From the NCBI RefSeq assembly GCF_050003625.1, contig NC_134399.1:153196473-153260472 (forward strand): 64,000 bases of DNA, read 5' to 3'. This document shows, in pieces, positions 22,982 through 35,835 of this stretch. The notes under the pieces are model-generated. The model saw only the letters and a list, made by a program, of their open reading frames with translations. It searched no databases and was not told the DNA's origin. This DNA is from Haematobia irritans. Lineage: Eukaryota > Arthropoda > Insecta > Diptera > Muscidae. The translations under genes and the position numbers were made by a program. How positions within the stretch are numbered: the stretch's first letter is position 1; the number at the start of each line of letters is the position of its first letter.

Positions 22982-25900
22982 CCATCCAAATCCTGAAAAA
23001 ATTGAAATTTTTATATGAAAAACTTGTTTTGCTCATATCTCCTAAACTATGCGTCCTAGAGCGAGAAGGAGCTTAATTCATGACCACCCCCAAAAAATCG
23101 AAACTTCCTTCCAAATCCTGAAAAAATTGAAATTTTTATATGAAAAACTTGTTTTGCTCATATCTCCTAAACTATGCGTCCTAGAGCGAAAAGGAGCTTA
23201 ATTCATGACCACCCCCAAAAAATCGAAAATTCCATCCAAATCCTGAAAAAATTGAAATTTTTATACGAAAAACTTGTTTTGCTCATATCTCCTAAACTAT
23301 GCGTCCTAGAGCCAAAAGGAGCTTAATTCATGACCACCCCCAAAAAATCGAAAATTCCATCCAAATCATGAAAAAATTTAAATTTTTATATGAAAAATTT
23401 GTTTTGCTCATATCTCCTAAACTATGCGTCCTAGAGCGAAAAGGAGCTTAATTCATGACCACCCCCAAAAAATCGAAAATTCCTTCGAAATCCTGAAAAA
23501 ATTGAAATTTTTATATGAAAAACTTGTTTTGCTCATATCTCCTAAACTATGCGTCCTAGAGCTTAATTCATGACCACCCCCAAAAAATCGAAAATTCCTT
23601 CCAAATCCTGAAAAAATTGAAATTTTTATATGAAAAACTTGTTTTGCTCATATCTCCTAAACTATGCGTTCTAGAGCGAAAAGGAGCTTAATTCATGACC
23701 ACCCCCAAAAAATCGAAAATTCCATCCAAATCCTGAAGAAATTGAAATTTTTATATGAAAAACTTGTTTTGCTCACATCTCCTAAACTATGCGTCCTAGA
23801 ACGAAAAGGAGCTTAATTCATGACCACCCCCAAAAAATCGAAAATCCTGAAAAAATTGAAATTTTTATATGAAAAACTTGTTTTGCTCATATCTCCTAAA
23901 CTATGCGTCCTAGAGCGAAAAGGAGCTTAATTCATGACCACCCCCAAAAAATCGAAAATTCCATCCAAATCCTGAAAAAAATTAAATTTTTATATGAAAA
24001 ATTTGTTTTGCTCATATCTCCTAAACTATGCGTCCTAGAGCGAAAAAGAGCTTAATTCATGACCACCCCCAAAAAATCTAAAATTCCATCCAAATCCTGA
24101 AAAAATTTAAATTTTTATATGAAAAATTTGTTTTGCTCATATCTCCTAAACTATGCGTCCTAGAGCGAAAAGGAGCTTAATTCATGACCACCCCCAAAAA
24201 ATCGAAAATTCCTTCGAAATCCTGAAAAAATTGAAATTTTTATATGAAAAACTTGTTTTGCTCATATCTCCTAAACTATGCGTCCTAGAGCGAAAAGGAG
24301 CTTAATTCATGACCACCCCCAAAAAATCGAAAATTCCTTCCAAATCCTGAAAAAATTGAAATTTTTATATGAAAAACTTGTTTTGCTCATATGTCCTAAA
24401 CTATGCGTCCTATAGCGAAAAGGAGCTTAATTCATGACCACCCCAAAAAAATCGAAAATTCCATCCAAATCCTGAAAAAATTTAAATTTTTATATGAAAA
24501 ACTTGTTTTGCTCATATCTCCTAAACTATGCGTCCTAGAGCGAAAAGGAGCTTAATTCATGACCACCCCCAAAAAATCGAAAATTCCATCCAAATCCTGA
24601 AAAAATTTAAATTTTTATATGACAAACTTGTTTTGCTCATATCTCCTAAACTATGCGTCCTAGAGCGAAAATGAGCTTAATTCATGACCACCCCCACAAA
24701 ATCGAAAATTCCTTCGAAATCCTGAAAAAATTGAAATTTTTATATGAAAAACTTGTTTTGCTCATATCTCCTAAACTATGCGTCCTAGAGCGAAAAGGAG
24801 CTTAATTCATGACCACCCCCAAAAAATCGAAAATTCTTTCGAAATCCTGAAAAAATTGAAATTTTTATATGAAAAACTTGTTTTGCTCATATCTCCTAAA
24901 CTATGCGTCCTAGAGCGAAAAGGAGCTTAATTAATGACCACCCCCAAAAAATCGAAAATTCCCTCCAAATCCTGAAAAAATTGAAAATTTTATATGAAAA
25001 ACTTGTTTTGCTCATATCTCCTAAACTATGCGTCCTAGAGCTTAATTCATGACTACCCCCAAAAAATCGAAAATTCCATCCAAATCATGAAAAAATTTAA
25101 ATTTTTATATGAAAAATTTGTTTTTCTCATATCTCCTAAACTAAGCGTCCTAGAGCGAAAAGGAGCTTAATTCATGACCACCCCCAAAAAATCGAAAATT
25201 CCATCCAAATCCTAAAAAAATTGAAATTTTTATATGAAAAACTTGTTTTGCTCATATCTCCTAAACTATGCGTCCTAGAGCTTAATTCATGACCACCCCC
25301 AAAAAATCGAAAATTCCATCCAAATCCTGAAAAAATTGAAATTTTTATATGAAAAACTTGTTTTGCTCATATCTCCTAAACTATGCGTTCTAGAGCGAAA
25401 AGGAGCTTAATTCATGACCACCCCCAAAAAATCGAAAATTCCATCCAAATCCTGAAAAAATTGAAATTTTTATATGAAAAACTTGTTTTGCTCATATCTC
25501 CTAAACTATGCGTCCTAGAGCGAAAAGGAGCTTAATTCATGACCACCCCAAAAAAATCGAAAATTCCATCCAAATCCTGAAAAAATTGAAATTTTTATAT
25601 GAAAAACTTGTTTTGCTCATATCTCCTAAACTATGCGTCCTAGAGCGAAAAGGAGCTTAATTCATGACCACCCCCAAAAAATCCAAAATTCCATCCAAAT
25701 CCTGAAAAAATTGAAATGTTTATATGAAAAACTTGTTTTGCTCATATCTCCTAAACTATGCGTCCTAGAGCGAAAAGGAGCTTAATTCATGACCACCCCC
25801 AAAAAATCGAAAATTCTTTCGAAATCCTGAAAAAATTGAAATTTTTATATGAAAAACTTGTTTTGCTCATATCTCCTAAACTATGCGTCCTAGAGCGAAA

Positions 25901-26065
25901 AGGAGCTTAATTCATGACCACCCCCAAAAAATCGAAAATTCCCTCCAAATCCTGAAAAAATTGAAAATTTTATATGAAAAACTTGTTTTGCTCATATCTC
26001 CTAAACTATGCGTCCTAGAGCGAAAAGGAGCTTAATTCATGACCACCCCCAAAAAATCGAAAATT
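22982..26065 (+). repeat. Right copy of the ~3 kb duplicated segment
   Basis: It follows the order of 18566-21536 with the same private markers. Differences: an 11 bp deletion near 23845, an extra TC monomer near 24340 carrying ATGTCC and CTATAGCG, CCCACAAAATCG near 24697, and scattered substitutions such as CGAAACTTCC and CCTGAAGAAATTG. The match ends at 26066, where V replaces W. Confidence 0.92.
23838..23852 (+). other. 11 bp deletion inside the hypervariable segment
   Basis: CGAAAATCCTG replaces the usual 22 bp from CGAAAATT to CCTG, removing positions 70-80. AAAT at both ends gives a microhomology. The partner copy near 19425 is intact, so the loss followed the 4.4 kb duplication. Confidence 0.88.
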
Positions 26066-27360
26066 CCATCCAAATCCTGAAAAAATTGAAATTTTTATAT
26101 GAAAAACTTGTTTTGCTCATATCTCCTAAACTATGCGTTCTAGAGCGAAAAGGAGCTTAATTCATGACCACCCCCAAAAAATCGAAAATTACATCCAAAT
26201 CCTGAAAAAATTGAAATTTTTATATGAAAAACTTGTTTTGCTCATATCTCCTAAACTATGCGTCCTAGAGCGAAAAGGAGCTTAATTCATGACCATCCCC
26301 AAAAAATCGAAAATTCCTCCCAAATCCTGAAAAAATTGAAATTTTTATATGAAAAACTTGTTTTGCTCATATCTCCTAAACTATGCGTCCTAGAGCGAAA
26401 AGGAGCTTAATTCATGACCACCCCCAAAAAATCGAAAATTCCTTCCAAATCCTGAAAAAATTTAAATTTTTATATGAAAAACTTGTTTTGCTCATATCTC
26501 CTAAACTATGCGTTCTAGAGCGAAAAGGAGCTTAATTCATGACCACCCCCAAAAAATCGAAAATTCCATCCAAATCCTGAAAAAATTGAAATTTTTATAT
26601 GAAAAACTTGTTTTGCTCACATCTCCTAAACTATGCGTCCTAGAGCGAAAAGGAGCTTAATTCATGACCACCCCCAAAAAATCGAAAATTCCTTCCAAAT
26701 CCTGAAAAAATTGAAATTTTTATATGAAAAACTTGTTTTGCTCATATCTCCTAAACTATGCGTCCTAGAGCGAAAAGGAGCTTAATTCATGACCACCCCC
26801 AAAAAATCGAAAATTCTATCCAAATCCTGAAAAAAATTAAATTTTTATATGAAAAAATTGTTTTGCTCATATCTCCTAAACTATGCGTCCTAGAGCGAAA
26901 AGGAGCTTAATTCATGACCACCCCCAAAAAATCTAAAATTCCATCCAAATCCTGAAAAAATTTAAATTTTTATATGAAAAATTTGTTTTGCTCATATCTC
27001 CTAAACTATGCGTCCTAGAGCGAAAAGGAGCTTAATTCATGACCACCCCCAAAAAATCGAAAATTCCTTCGAAATCCTGAAAAAATTGAAATTTTTATAT
27101 GAAAAACTTGTTTTGCTCATATCTCCTAAACTATGCGTCCTAGAGCGAAAAGGAGCTTAATTCATGACCACCCCCAAAAAATCGAAAATTCCTTCGAAAT
27201 CCTGAAAAAATTGAAATTTTTATATGAAAAACTTGTTTTGCTCATATCTCCTAAACTATGCGTCCTAGAGCGAAAAGGAGCTTAATTCATGACCACCCCC
27301 AAAAAATCGAAAATTCTTTCGAAATCCTGAAAAAATTGAAATTTTTATATGAAAAACTTG
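26066..27360 (+). repeat. Mixed monomers V, A, TC, B, X, Q, P
   Basis: Order: V, an ACATCC copy, a CTCCC copy with GACCATCC, TC-V, B, TC, AAAAAAATT, X-W, Q, Q, P. The run TC-V, B, TC, AAAAAAATT, X-W, Q resembles 19180-19860 and 55440-56180, so this order is a second recurring cassette, independent of the core one. Confidence 0.75.
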
Positions 27361-27416
27361 TTTTGCTCATATCTCCTAAACTATGCGTCCTAGAGCGAAA
27401 AGGAGCTTAATTCATG
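27361..27416 (+). repeat. 56 bp hybrid remnant joining P to the tail of C
   Basis: TTTTGCTCAT starts at 27361 and again at 27417. TTCATG (position 46) is joined to TTTTGCTC (position 116), with a 2 bp TG microhomology. Upstream is a P copy; downstream are the 10 bp deletion and Y, which normally follow C. In the intact order P-K-W-C-Y this implies loss of about 444 bp (K, W, most of C) rather than a simple 69 bp internal deletion. Confidence 0.88.
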
Positions 27417-28790
27417 TTTTGCTCATATCTCCTAAACTATGCGTCCTAGAGCTTAATTCATGACTACCCCCAAAAAATCGAAAATTCCATCCAAATCCTG
27501 AAAAATTTTAAATTTTTATATGAAAAACTTGTTTTGCTCATATCTCCTAAACTATGCGTTCTAGAGCGAAAAGGAGCTTAATTCATGACCACCCCAAAAA
27601 AATCGAAAATTCCATCCAAATCCTGAAAAAATTGAAATTTTTATATGAAAAACTTGTTTTGCTCATATCTCCTAAACTATGCGTCCTAGAGCGAAAAGGA
27701 GCTTAATTCATGACCAATTTTTATATGAAAAACTTGTTTTGCTCATATCTCCTAAACTATGCGTCCTAGAGCGAAAAGGAGCTTAATTCATGACCACCCC
27801 CAAAAAATCGAAAATTCCTTCGAAATCCTGAAAAAATTGAAATTTTTATATGAAAAACTTGTTTTGCTCATATCTCCTAAACTATGCGTCCTAGAGCGAA
27901 AAGGAGCTTAATTCATGACCACCCCCAAAAAATCGAAAATTCCATCCAAATCCTGAAAAAATTGAAATTTTTATATGAAAAACTTGTTTTGCTCATATCT
28001 CCTAAACTATGCGTCCTAGAGCGAAAAGGAGCTTAATTCATGACCACCCCAAAAAATCGAAAATTCCATCCAAATCCTGAAAAAATTGAAATTTTTATAT
28101 GAAAAACTTGTTTTGCTCATATCTCCTAAACTATGCGTCCTAGAGCGAAAAGGAGCTTAATTCATGACCACCCCCAAAAAATCGAAAATTCCATCCAAAT
28201 CCTGAAAAAATTGAAATTTTTATATGAAAAACTTGTTTTGCTCATATCTCCTAAACTATGCGTCCTAGAGCGAAAAGGAGCTTAATTCATGACCACCCCC
28301 AAAAAATCGAAAATTCCTTCCAAATCCTGAAAAAATTGAAATTTTTATATGAAAAACTTGTTTTGCTCATATCTCCTAAACTATGCGTCCTAGAGCGAAA
28401 AGGAGCTTAATTCATGACCACCCCCAAAAACTCGAAAATTCCATCCAAATCCTGAAAAAATTTAAATTTTTATACGAAAAACTTGTTTTGCTCATATCTC
28501 CTAAACTATGCGTCCTAGAGCCAAAAGGAGCTTAATTCATGACCACCCCCAAAAAATCGAAAATTCCATCCAAATACTGAAAAAATTTAAATTTTTATAT
28601 GAAAAATTTGTTTTGCTCATATCTCCTAAACTATGCGTCCTAGAGCGAAAAGGAGTTTAATTCATGACCACCCCCAAAAAATCGAAAATTCCTTCGAAAT
28701 CCTGAAAAAATTGAAATTTTTATATGAAAAACTTGTTTTGCTCATATCTCCTAAACTATGCGTCCTAGAGCGAAAAGGAGCTTAATTCAT
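27417..28790 (+). repeat. Remainder of core cassette, then mixed monomers
   Basis: Order: D10, Y-V, S, T80 (27712), Q, R, 4C, R, TC, a TATACG copy with GAGCC, W with AAATACTG, Q, then TC. K, W and most of C were removed by the deletion at 27361-27416. The GAGCC and AAATACTG order matches 9600-9780 and 55090-55260. Confidence 0.78.
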
Positions 28791-30690
28791 GACCACCCCC
28801 AAAAAATCGAAAATTCCTTCCAAATCCTGAAAAAATTGAAATTTTTATATGAAAAACTTGTTTTGCTCATATCTCCTAAACTATGCGTTCTAGAGCGAAA
28901 AGGAGCTTAATTCATGACCACCCCCAAAAAATCGAAAATTCCATCCAAATCCTGAAAAAATTGAAATTTTTATATGAAAAACTTGTTTTGCTCACATCTC
29001 CTAAACTATGCGTCCTAGAGCGAAAAGGAGCTTAATTCATGACCACCCCCAAAAAATCGAAAATTCCTTCCAAATCCTGAAAAAATTGAAATTTTTATAT
29101 GAAAAACTTGTTTTGCTCATATCTCCTAAACTATGCGTTCTAGAGCGAAAAGGAGCTTAATTCATGACCACCCCCAAAAAATCGAAAATTCCATCCAAAT
29201 CCTGAAAAAATTGAAATTTTTATATGAAAAACTTGTTTTGCTCACATCTCCTAAACTATGCGTCCTAGAGCGAAAAGGAGCTTAATTCATGACCACCCCC
29301 AAAAAATCTAAAATTCCATCCAAATCCTGAAAAAATTGAAATTTTTATATGAAAAACTTGTTTTGCTCACATCTCCTAAACTATGCGTCCTAGAGCGAAA
29401 AGGAGCTTAATTCATGACCACCCCCAAAAAATCGAAAATTCCTTCCAAATCCTGAAAAAATTGAAATTTTTATATGAAAAACTTGTTTTGCTCATATCTC
29501 CTAAACTATGCGTTCTAGAGCGAAAAGGAGCTTAATTCATGACCACCCCCTAAAAATCGAAAATTCCATCCAAATCCTGAAAAAATTTAAATTTTTATAT
29601 GAAAAATTTGTTTTGCTCATATCTCCTAAACTATGCGTCCTAGAGCGAAAAGGAGCTTAATTCATGACCACCCCCAAAAAATCGAAAATTCCTTCGAAAT
29701 CCTGAAAAAATTGAAATTTTTATATGAAAAACTTGTTTTGCTCATATCTCCTAAACTATGCGTCCTAGAGCGAAAAGGAGCTTAATTCATGACCACCCCC
29801 AAAAAATCGAAAATTCCTTCCAAATCCTGAAAAAATTGAAATTTTTATATGAAAAACTTGTTTTGCTCATATCTCCTAAACTATGCGTTCTAGAGCGAAA
29901 AGGAGCTTAATTCATGACCACCCCCTAAAAATCGAAAATTCCATCCAAATCCTGAAAAAATTGAAATTTTTATATGAAAAACTTGTTTTGCTCACATCTC
30001 CTAAACTATGCGTCCTAGAGCGAAAAGGAGCTTAATTCATGACCACCCCCAAAAAATCTAAAATTCCATCCAAATCCTGAAAAAATTGAAATTTTTATAT
30101 GAAAAATTTGTTTTGCTCATATCTCCTAAACTATGCGTCCTAGAGCGAAAAGGAGCTTAATTCATGACCACCTCCAAAAAATCGAAAATTCCTTCGAAAT
30201 CCTGAAAAAATTGAAATTTTTATATGAAAAACTTGTTTTGCTCATATCTCCTAAACTATGCGTCCTAGAGCGAAAAGGAGCTTAATTCATGACCACCCCA
30301 AAAAAATCGAAAATTCCATCCAAATCCTGAAAAAATTGAAATTTTTATATGAAAAACTTGTTTTGCTCATATCTCCTAAACTATGCGTCCTAGAGCGAAA
30401 AGGAGCTTAATTCATGACCACCCCCAAAAAATCGAAAATTCCATCCAAATACTGAAAAAATTTAAATTTTTATATGAAAAATTTGTTTTGCTCATATCTC
30501 CTAAACTATGCGTCCTAGAGCGAAAAGGAGCTTAATTCATGACCACCCCCAAAAAATCGAAAATTCCTTCGAAATCCTGAAAAAATTGAAATTTTTATAT
30601 GAAAAACTTGTTTTGCTCATATCTCCTAAACTATGCGTCCTAGAGCGAAAAGGAGCTTAATTCATGACCACCCCCAAAAAATCGAAAATT
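28791..30690 (+). repeat. Alternating TC-V / B dimers, first Z copies
   Basis: TC with GCGTTC alternates with copies having GCTCACATC (B) at about 28800-29500, giving a locally dimeric 250 bp pattern. The first Z copies (CCCCCTAAAAATCG) appear at about 29546 and 29921. The stretch 29430-30680 (TC-V, Z, Q, TC-V, Z-B, X, Q, S, AAATACTG W, Q) recurs at offset 3050 (ccccct at 32596 and 32971), so it seeded the larger blocks that follow. Confidence 0.82.
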
Positions 30691-33600
30691 CCATCCAAAT
30701 CCTGAAAAAATTTAAATTTTTATATGAAAAATTTGTTTTGCTCATATCTCCTAAACTATGCGTCCTAGAGCGAAAAGGAGCTTAATTCATGACCACCCCA
30801 AAAAAATCGAAAATTCCTTCGAAATCCCGAAAAAATTGAAATTTTTATATGAAAAACTTGTTTTGCTCATATCTCCTAAACTATGCGTCCTAGAGCTTAA
30901 TTCATGACTACCCCCAAAAAATCGAAAATTCCATCCAAATCCTGAAAAATTTTAAATTTTTATATGAAAAACTTGTTTTGCTCATATCTCCTAAACTATG
31001 CGTCCTAGAGCGAAAAGGAGCTTAATTCATGACCACCCCAAAAAAATCGAAAATTCCATCCAAATCCTGAAAAAATTGAAATTTTTATATGAAAAACTTG
31101 TTTTGCTCATATCTCCTAAACTATGCGTCCTAGAGCGAAAAGGAGCTTAATTCATGACCAATTTTTATATGAAAAACTTGTTTTGCTCATATCTCCTAAA
31201 CTATGCGTCCTAGAGCGAAAAGGAGCTTAATTCATGACCACCCCCAAAAAATCGAAAATTCCTTCGAAATCCTGAAAAAATTGAAATTTTTATATGAAAA
31301 ACTTGTTTTGCTCATATCTCCTAAACTATGCGTCCTAGAGCGAAAAGGAGCTTAATTCATGACCACCCCCAAAAAATCGAAAATTACATCCAAATCCTGA
31401 AAAAATTGAAATTTTTATACGAAAAACTTGTTTTGCTCATATCTCCTAAACTATGCGTCCTAGAGCGAAAAGGAGCTTAATTCATGACCACCCCCAAAAA
31501 ATCGAAAATTCCTTCGAAATCCTGAAAAAATTGAAATTTTTATATGAAAAACTTGTTTTGCTCATATCTCCTAAACTATGCGTCCTAGAGCGAAAAGGAG
31601 CTTAATTCATGACCACCCCCAAAAAATCGAAAATTCCATCCAAATCATGACAAAATTTAAATTTTTATATGAAAAATTCGTTTTGCTCATATCTCCTAAA
31701 CTATGCGTCCTAGAGCGAAAAGGAGCTTAATTCATGACCACCCCCAAAAAATCGAAAATTCCATCCAAATCCTAAAAAAATTGAAATTTTTATATGAAAA
31801 ACTTGTTTTGCTCATATCTCCTAAACTATGCGTCCTAGAGCTTAATTCATGACCACCCCCAAAAAATCGAAAATTCCATCCAAATCCTGAAAAAATTGAA
31901 ATTTTTATATGAAAAACTTGTTTTGCTCATATCTCCTAAACTATGCGTTCTAGAGCGAAAAGGAGCTTAATTCATGACCACCCCCAAAAAATCGAAAATT
32001 CCTTCCAAATCCTGAAAAAATTGAAATTTTTATATGAAAAACTTGTTTTGCTCATATCTCCTAAACTATGCGTTCTAGAGCGAAAAGGAGCTTAATTCAT
32101 GACCACCCCCTAAAAATCGAAAATTCCATCCAAATCCTGAAAAAATTGAAATTTTTATATGAAAAACTTGTTTTGCTCACATCTCCTAAACTATGCGTCC
32201 TAGAGCGAAAAGGAGCTTAATTCATGACCACCCCCAAAAAATCTAAAATTCCATTCAAATCCTGAAAAAATTTAAATTTTTATATGAAAAACTTGTTTTG
32301 CTCATATCTCCTAAACTATGCGTCCTAGAGCTTAATTCATGACCACCCCCAAAAAATCGAAAATTCCATCCAAATCCTGAAAAAATTGAAATTTTTATAT
32401 GAAAAACTTGTTTTGCTCACATCTCCTAAACTATGCGTCCTAGAGCGAAAAGGAGCTTAATTCATGACCACCCCCAAAAAATCGAAAATTCCTTCCAAAT
32501 CCTGAAAAAATTGAAATTTTTATATGAAAAACTTGTTTTGCTCATATCTCCTAAACTATGCGTTCTAGAGCGAAAAGGAGCTTAATTCATGACCACCCCC
32601 TAAAAATCGAAAATTCCATCCAAATCCTGAAAAAATTTAAATTTTTATATGAAAAATTTGTTTTGCTCATATCTCCTAAACTATGCGTCCTAGAGCGAAA
32701 AGGAGCTTAATTCATGACCACCCCCAAAAAATCGAAAATTCCTTCGAAATCCTGAAAAAATTGAAATTTTTATATGAAAAACTTGTTTTGCTCATATCTC
32801 CTAAACTATGCGTCCTAGAGCGAAAAGGAGCTTAATTCATGACCACCCCCAAAAAATCGAAAATTCCTTCCAAATCCTGAAAAAATTGAAATTTTTATAT
32901 GAAAAACTTGTTTTGCTCATATCTCCTAAACTATGCGTTCTAGAGCGAAAAGGAGCTTAATTCATGACCACCCCCTAAAAATCGAAAATTCCATCCAAAT
33001 CCTGAAAAAATTGAAATTTTTATATGAAAAACTTGTTTTGCTCACATCTCCTAAACTATGCGTCCTAGAGCGAAAAGGAGCTTAATTCATGACCACCCCC
33101 AAAAAATCTAAAATTCCATCCAAATCCTGAAAAAATTGAAATTTTTATATGAAAAATTTGTTTTGCTCATATCTCCTAAACTATGCGTCCTAGAGCGAAA
33201 AGGAGCTTAATTCATGACCACCCCCAAAAAATCGAAAATTCCTTCGAAATCCTGAAAAAATTGAAATTTTTATATGAAAAACTTGTTTTGCTCATATCTC
33301 CTAAACTATGCGTCCTAGAGCGAAAAGGAGCTTAATTCATGACCACCCCAAAAAAATCGAAAATTCCATCCAAATCCTGAAAAAATTGAAATTTTTATAT
33401 GAAAAACTTGTTTTGCTCATATCTCCTAAACTATGCGTCCTAGAGCGAAAAGGAGCTTAATTCATGACCACCCCCAAAAAATCGAAAATTCCATCCAAAT
33501 ACTGAAAAAATTTAAATTTTTATATGAAAAATTTGTTTTGCTCATATCTCCTAAACTATGCGTCCTAGAGAGAAAAGGAGCTTAATTCATGACCACCCCC

Positions 33601-35835
33601 AAAAAATCGAAAATTCCTTCGAAATCCTGAAAAAATTGAAATTTTTATATGAAAAACTTGTTTTGCTCATATCTCCTAAACTATGCGTCCTAGAGCTTAA
33701 TTCATGACCACCCCCAAAAAATCGAAAATTCCTTCCAAATCCTGAAAAAATTGAAATTTTTATATGAAAAACTTGTTTTGCTCATATCTCCTAAACTATG
33801 CGTCCTAGAGCGAAAAGGAGCTTAATTCATGACCACCCCCAAAAAATCGAAAATTCCCTCCAAATCCTGAAAAAATTGAAAATTTTATATGAAAAACTTG
33901 TTTTGCTCATATCTCCTAAACTATGCGTCCTAGAGCGAAAAGGAGCTTAATTCATGACCACCCCCAAAAAATCGAAAATTCCATCCAAATCCTGAAAAAA
34001 TTTAAATTTTTATATGAAAAATTTGTTTTGCTCATATCTCCTAAACTATGCGTCCTAGAGCGAAAAGGAGCTTAATTCATGACCACCCCAAAAAAATCGA
34101 AAATTCCTTCGAAATCCCGAAAAAATTGAAATTTTTATATGAAAAACTTGTTTTGCTCATATCTCCTAAACTATGCGTCCTAGAGCTTAATTCATGACTA
34201 CCCCCAAAAAATCGAAAATTCCATCCAAATCCTGAAAAATTTTAAATTTTTATATGAAAAACTTGTTTTGCTCATATCTCCTAAACTATGCGTTCTAGAG
34301 CGAAAAGGAGCTTAATTCATGACCACCCCCTAAAAATCGAAAATTCCATCCAAATCCTGAAAAAATTGAAATTTTTATATGAAAAACTTGTTTTGCTCAC
34401 ATCTCCTAAACTATGCGTCCTAGAGCGAAAAGGAGCTTAATTCATGACCACCCCCAAAAAATCTAAAATTCCATCCAAATCCTGAAAAAATTTAAATTTT
34501 TATATGAAAAACTTGTTTTGCTCATATCTCCTAAACTATGCGTCCTAGAGCTTAATTCATGACCACCCCCAAAAAATCGAAAATTCCATCCAAATCCTGA
34601 AAAAATTGAAATTTTTATATGAAAAACTTGTTTTGCTCACATCTCCTAAACTATGCGTCCTAGAGCGAAAAGGAGCTTAATTCATGACCACCCCCAAAAA
34701 ATCGAAAATTCCTTCCAAATCCTGAAAAAATTGAAATTTTTATATGAAAAACTTGTTTTGCTCATATCTCCTAAACTATGCGTTCTAGAGCGAAAAGGAG
34801 CTTAATTCATGACCACCCCCTAAAAATCGAAAATTCCATCCAAATCCTGAAAAAATTGAAATTTTTATATGAAAAACTTGTTTTGCTCACATCTCCTAAA
34901 CTATGCGTCCTAGAGCGAAAAGGAGCTTAATTCATGACCACCCCCAAAAAATCTAAAATTCCATCCAAATCCTGAAAAAATTTAAATTTTTATATGAAAA
35001 ATTTGTTTTGCTCATATCTCCTAAACTATGCGTCCTAGAGCGAAAAGGAGCTTAATTCATGACCACCCCCAAAAAATCGAAAATTCCTTCGAAATCCTGA
35101 AAAAATTGAAATTTTTATATGAAAAACTTGTTTTGCTCATATCTCCTAAACTATGCGTCCTAGAGCGAAAAGGAGCTTAATTCATGACCACCCCAAAAAA
35201 ATCGAAAATTCCATCCAAATCCTGAAAAAATTGAAATTTTTATATGAAAAACTTGTTTTGCTCATATCTCCTAAACTATGCGTCCTAAAGCGAAAAGGAG
35301 CTTAATTCATGACCACCCCCAAAAAATCGAAAATTCCATCCAAATACTGAAAAAATTTAAATTTTTATATGAAAAATTTGTTTTGCTCATATCTCCTAAA
35401 CTATGCGTCCTAGAGCGAAAAGGAGCTTAATTCATGACCACCCCCAAAAAATCGAAAATTCCTTCGAAATCCTGAAAAAATTGAAATTTTTATATGAAAA
35501 ACTTGTTTTGCTCATATCTCCTAAACTATGCGTCCTAGAGCGAAAAGGAGCTTAATTCATGACCACCCCCAAAAAATCGAAAATTCTTTCGAAATCCTGA
35601 AAAAATTGAAATTTTTATATGAAAAACTTGTTTTGCTCATATCTCCTAAACTATGCGTCCTAGAGCGAAAAGGAGCTTAATTCATGACCACCCCCAAAAA
35701 ATCGAAAATTCCCTCCAAATCCTGAAAAAATTGAAAATTTTATATGAAAAACTTGTTTTGCTCATATCTCCTAAACTATGCGTCCTAGAGCGAAAAGGAG
35801 CTTAATTCATGACCACCCCCAAAAAATCGAAAATT
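30691..35835 (+). repeat. Large unit, copy 1 (5145 bp)
   Basis: It starts W, C(D10), Y, S, T80 (31156), Q, A, Q, a CATGACAAAA copy with ATTCG, N(D10), V, TC-V, Z-B, X with CCATTC (32251), D10, B, TC-V, Z and so on. GAGAGAAAAGG occurs at 33567. A second internal W-C-Y run near 33980-34260 leads into Z-B and X copies instead of S-T80. CCATTCAAAT, T80 and GAGAGAAAAGG all recur exactly 5145 bp later. Confidence 0.92.
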
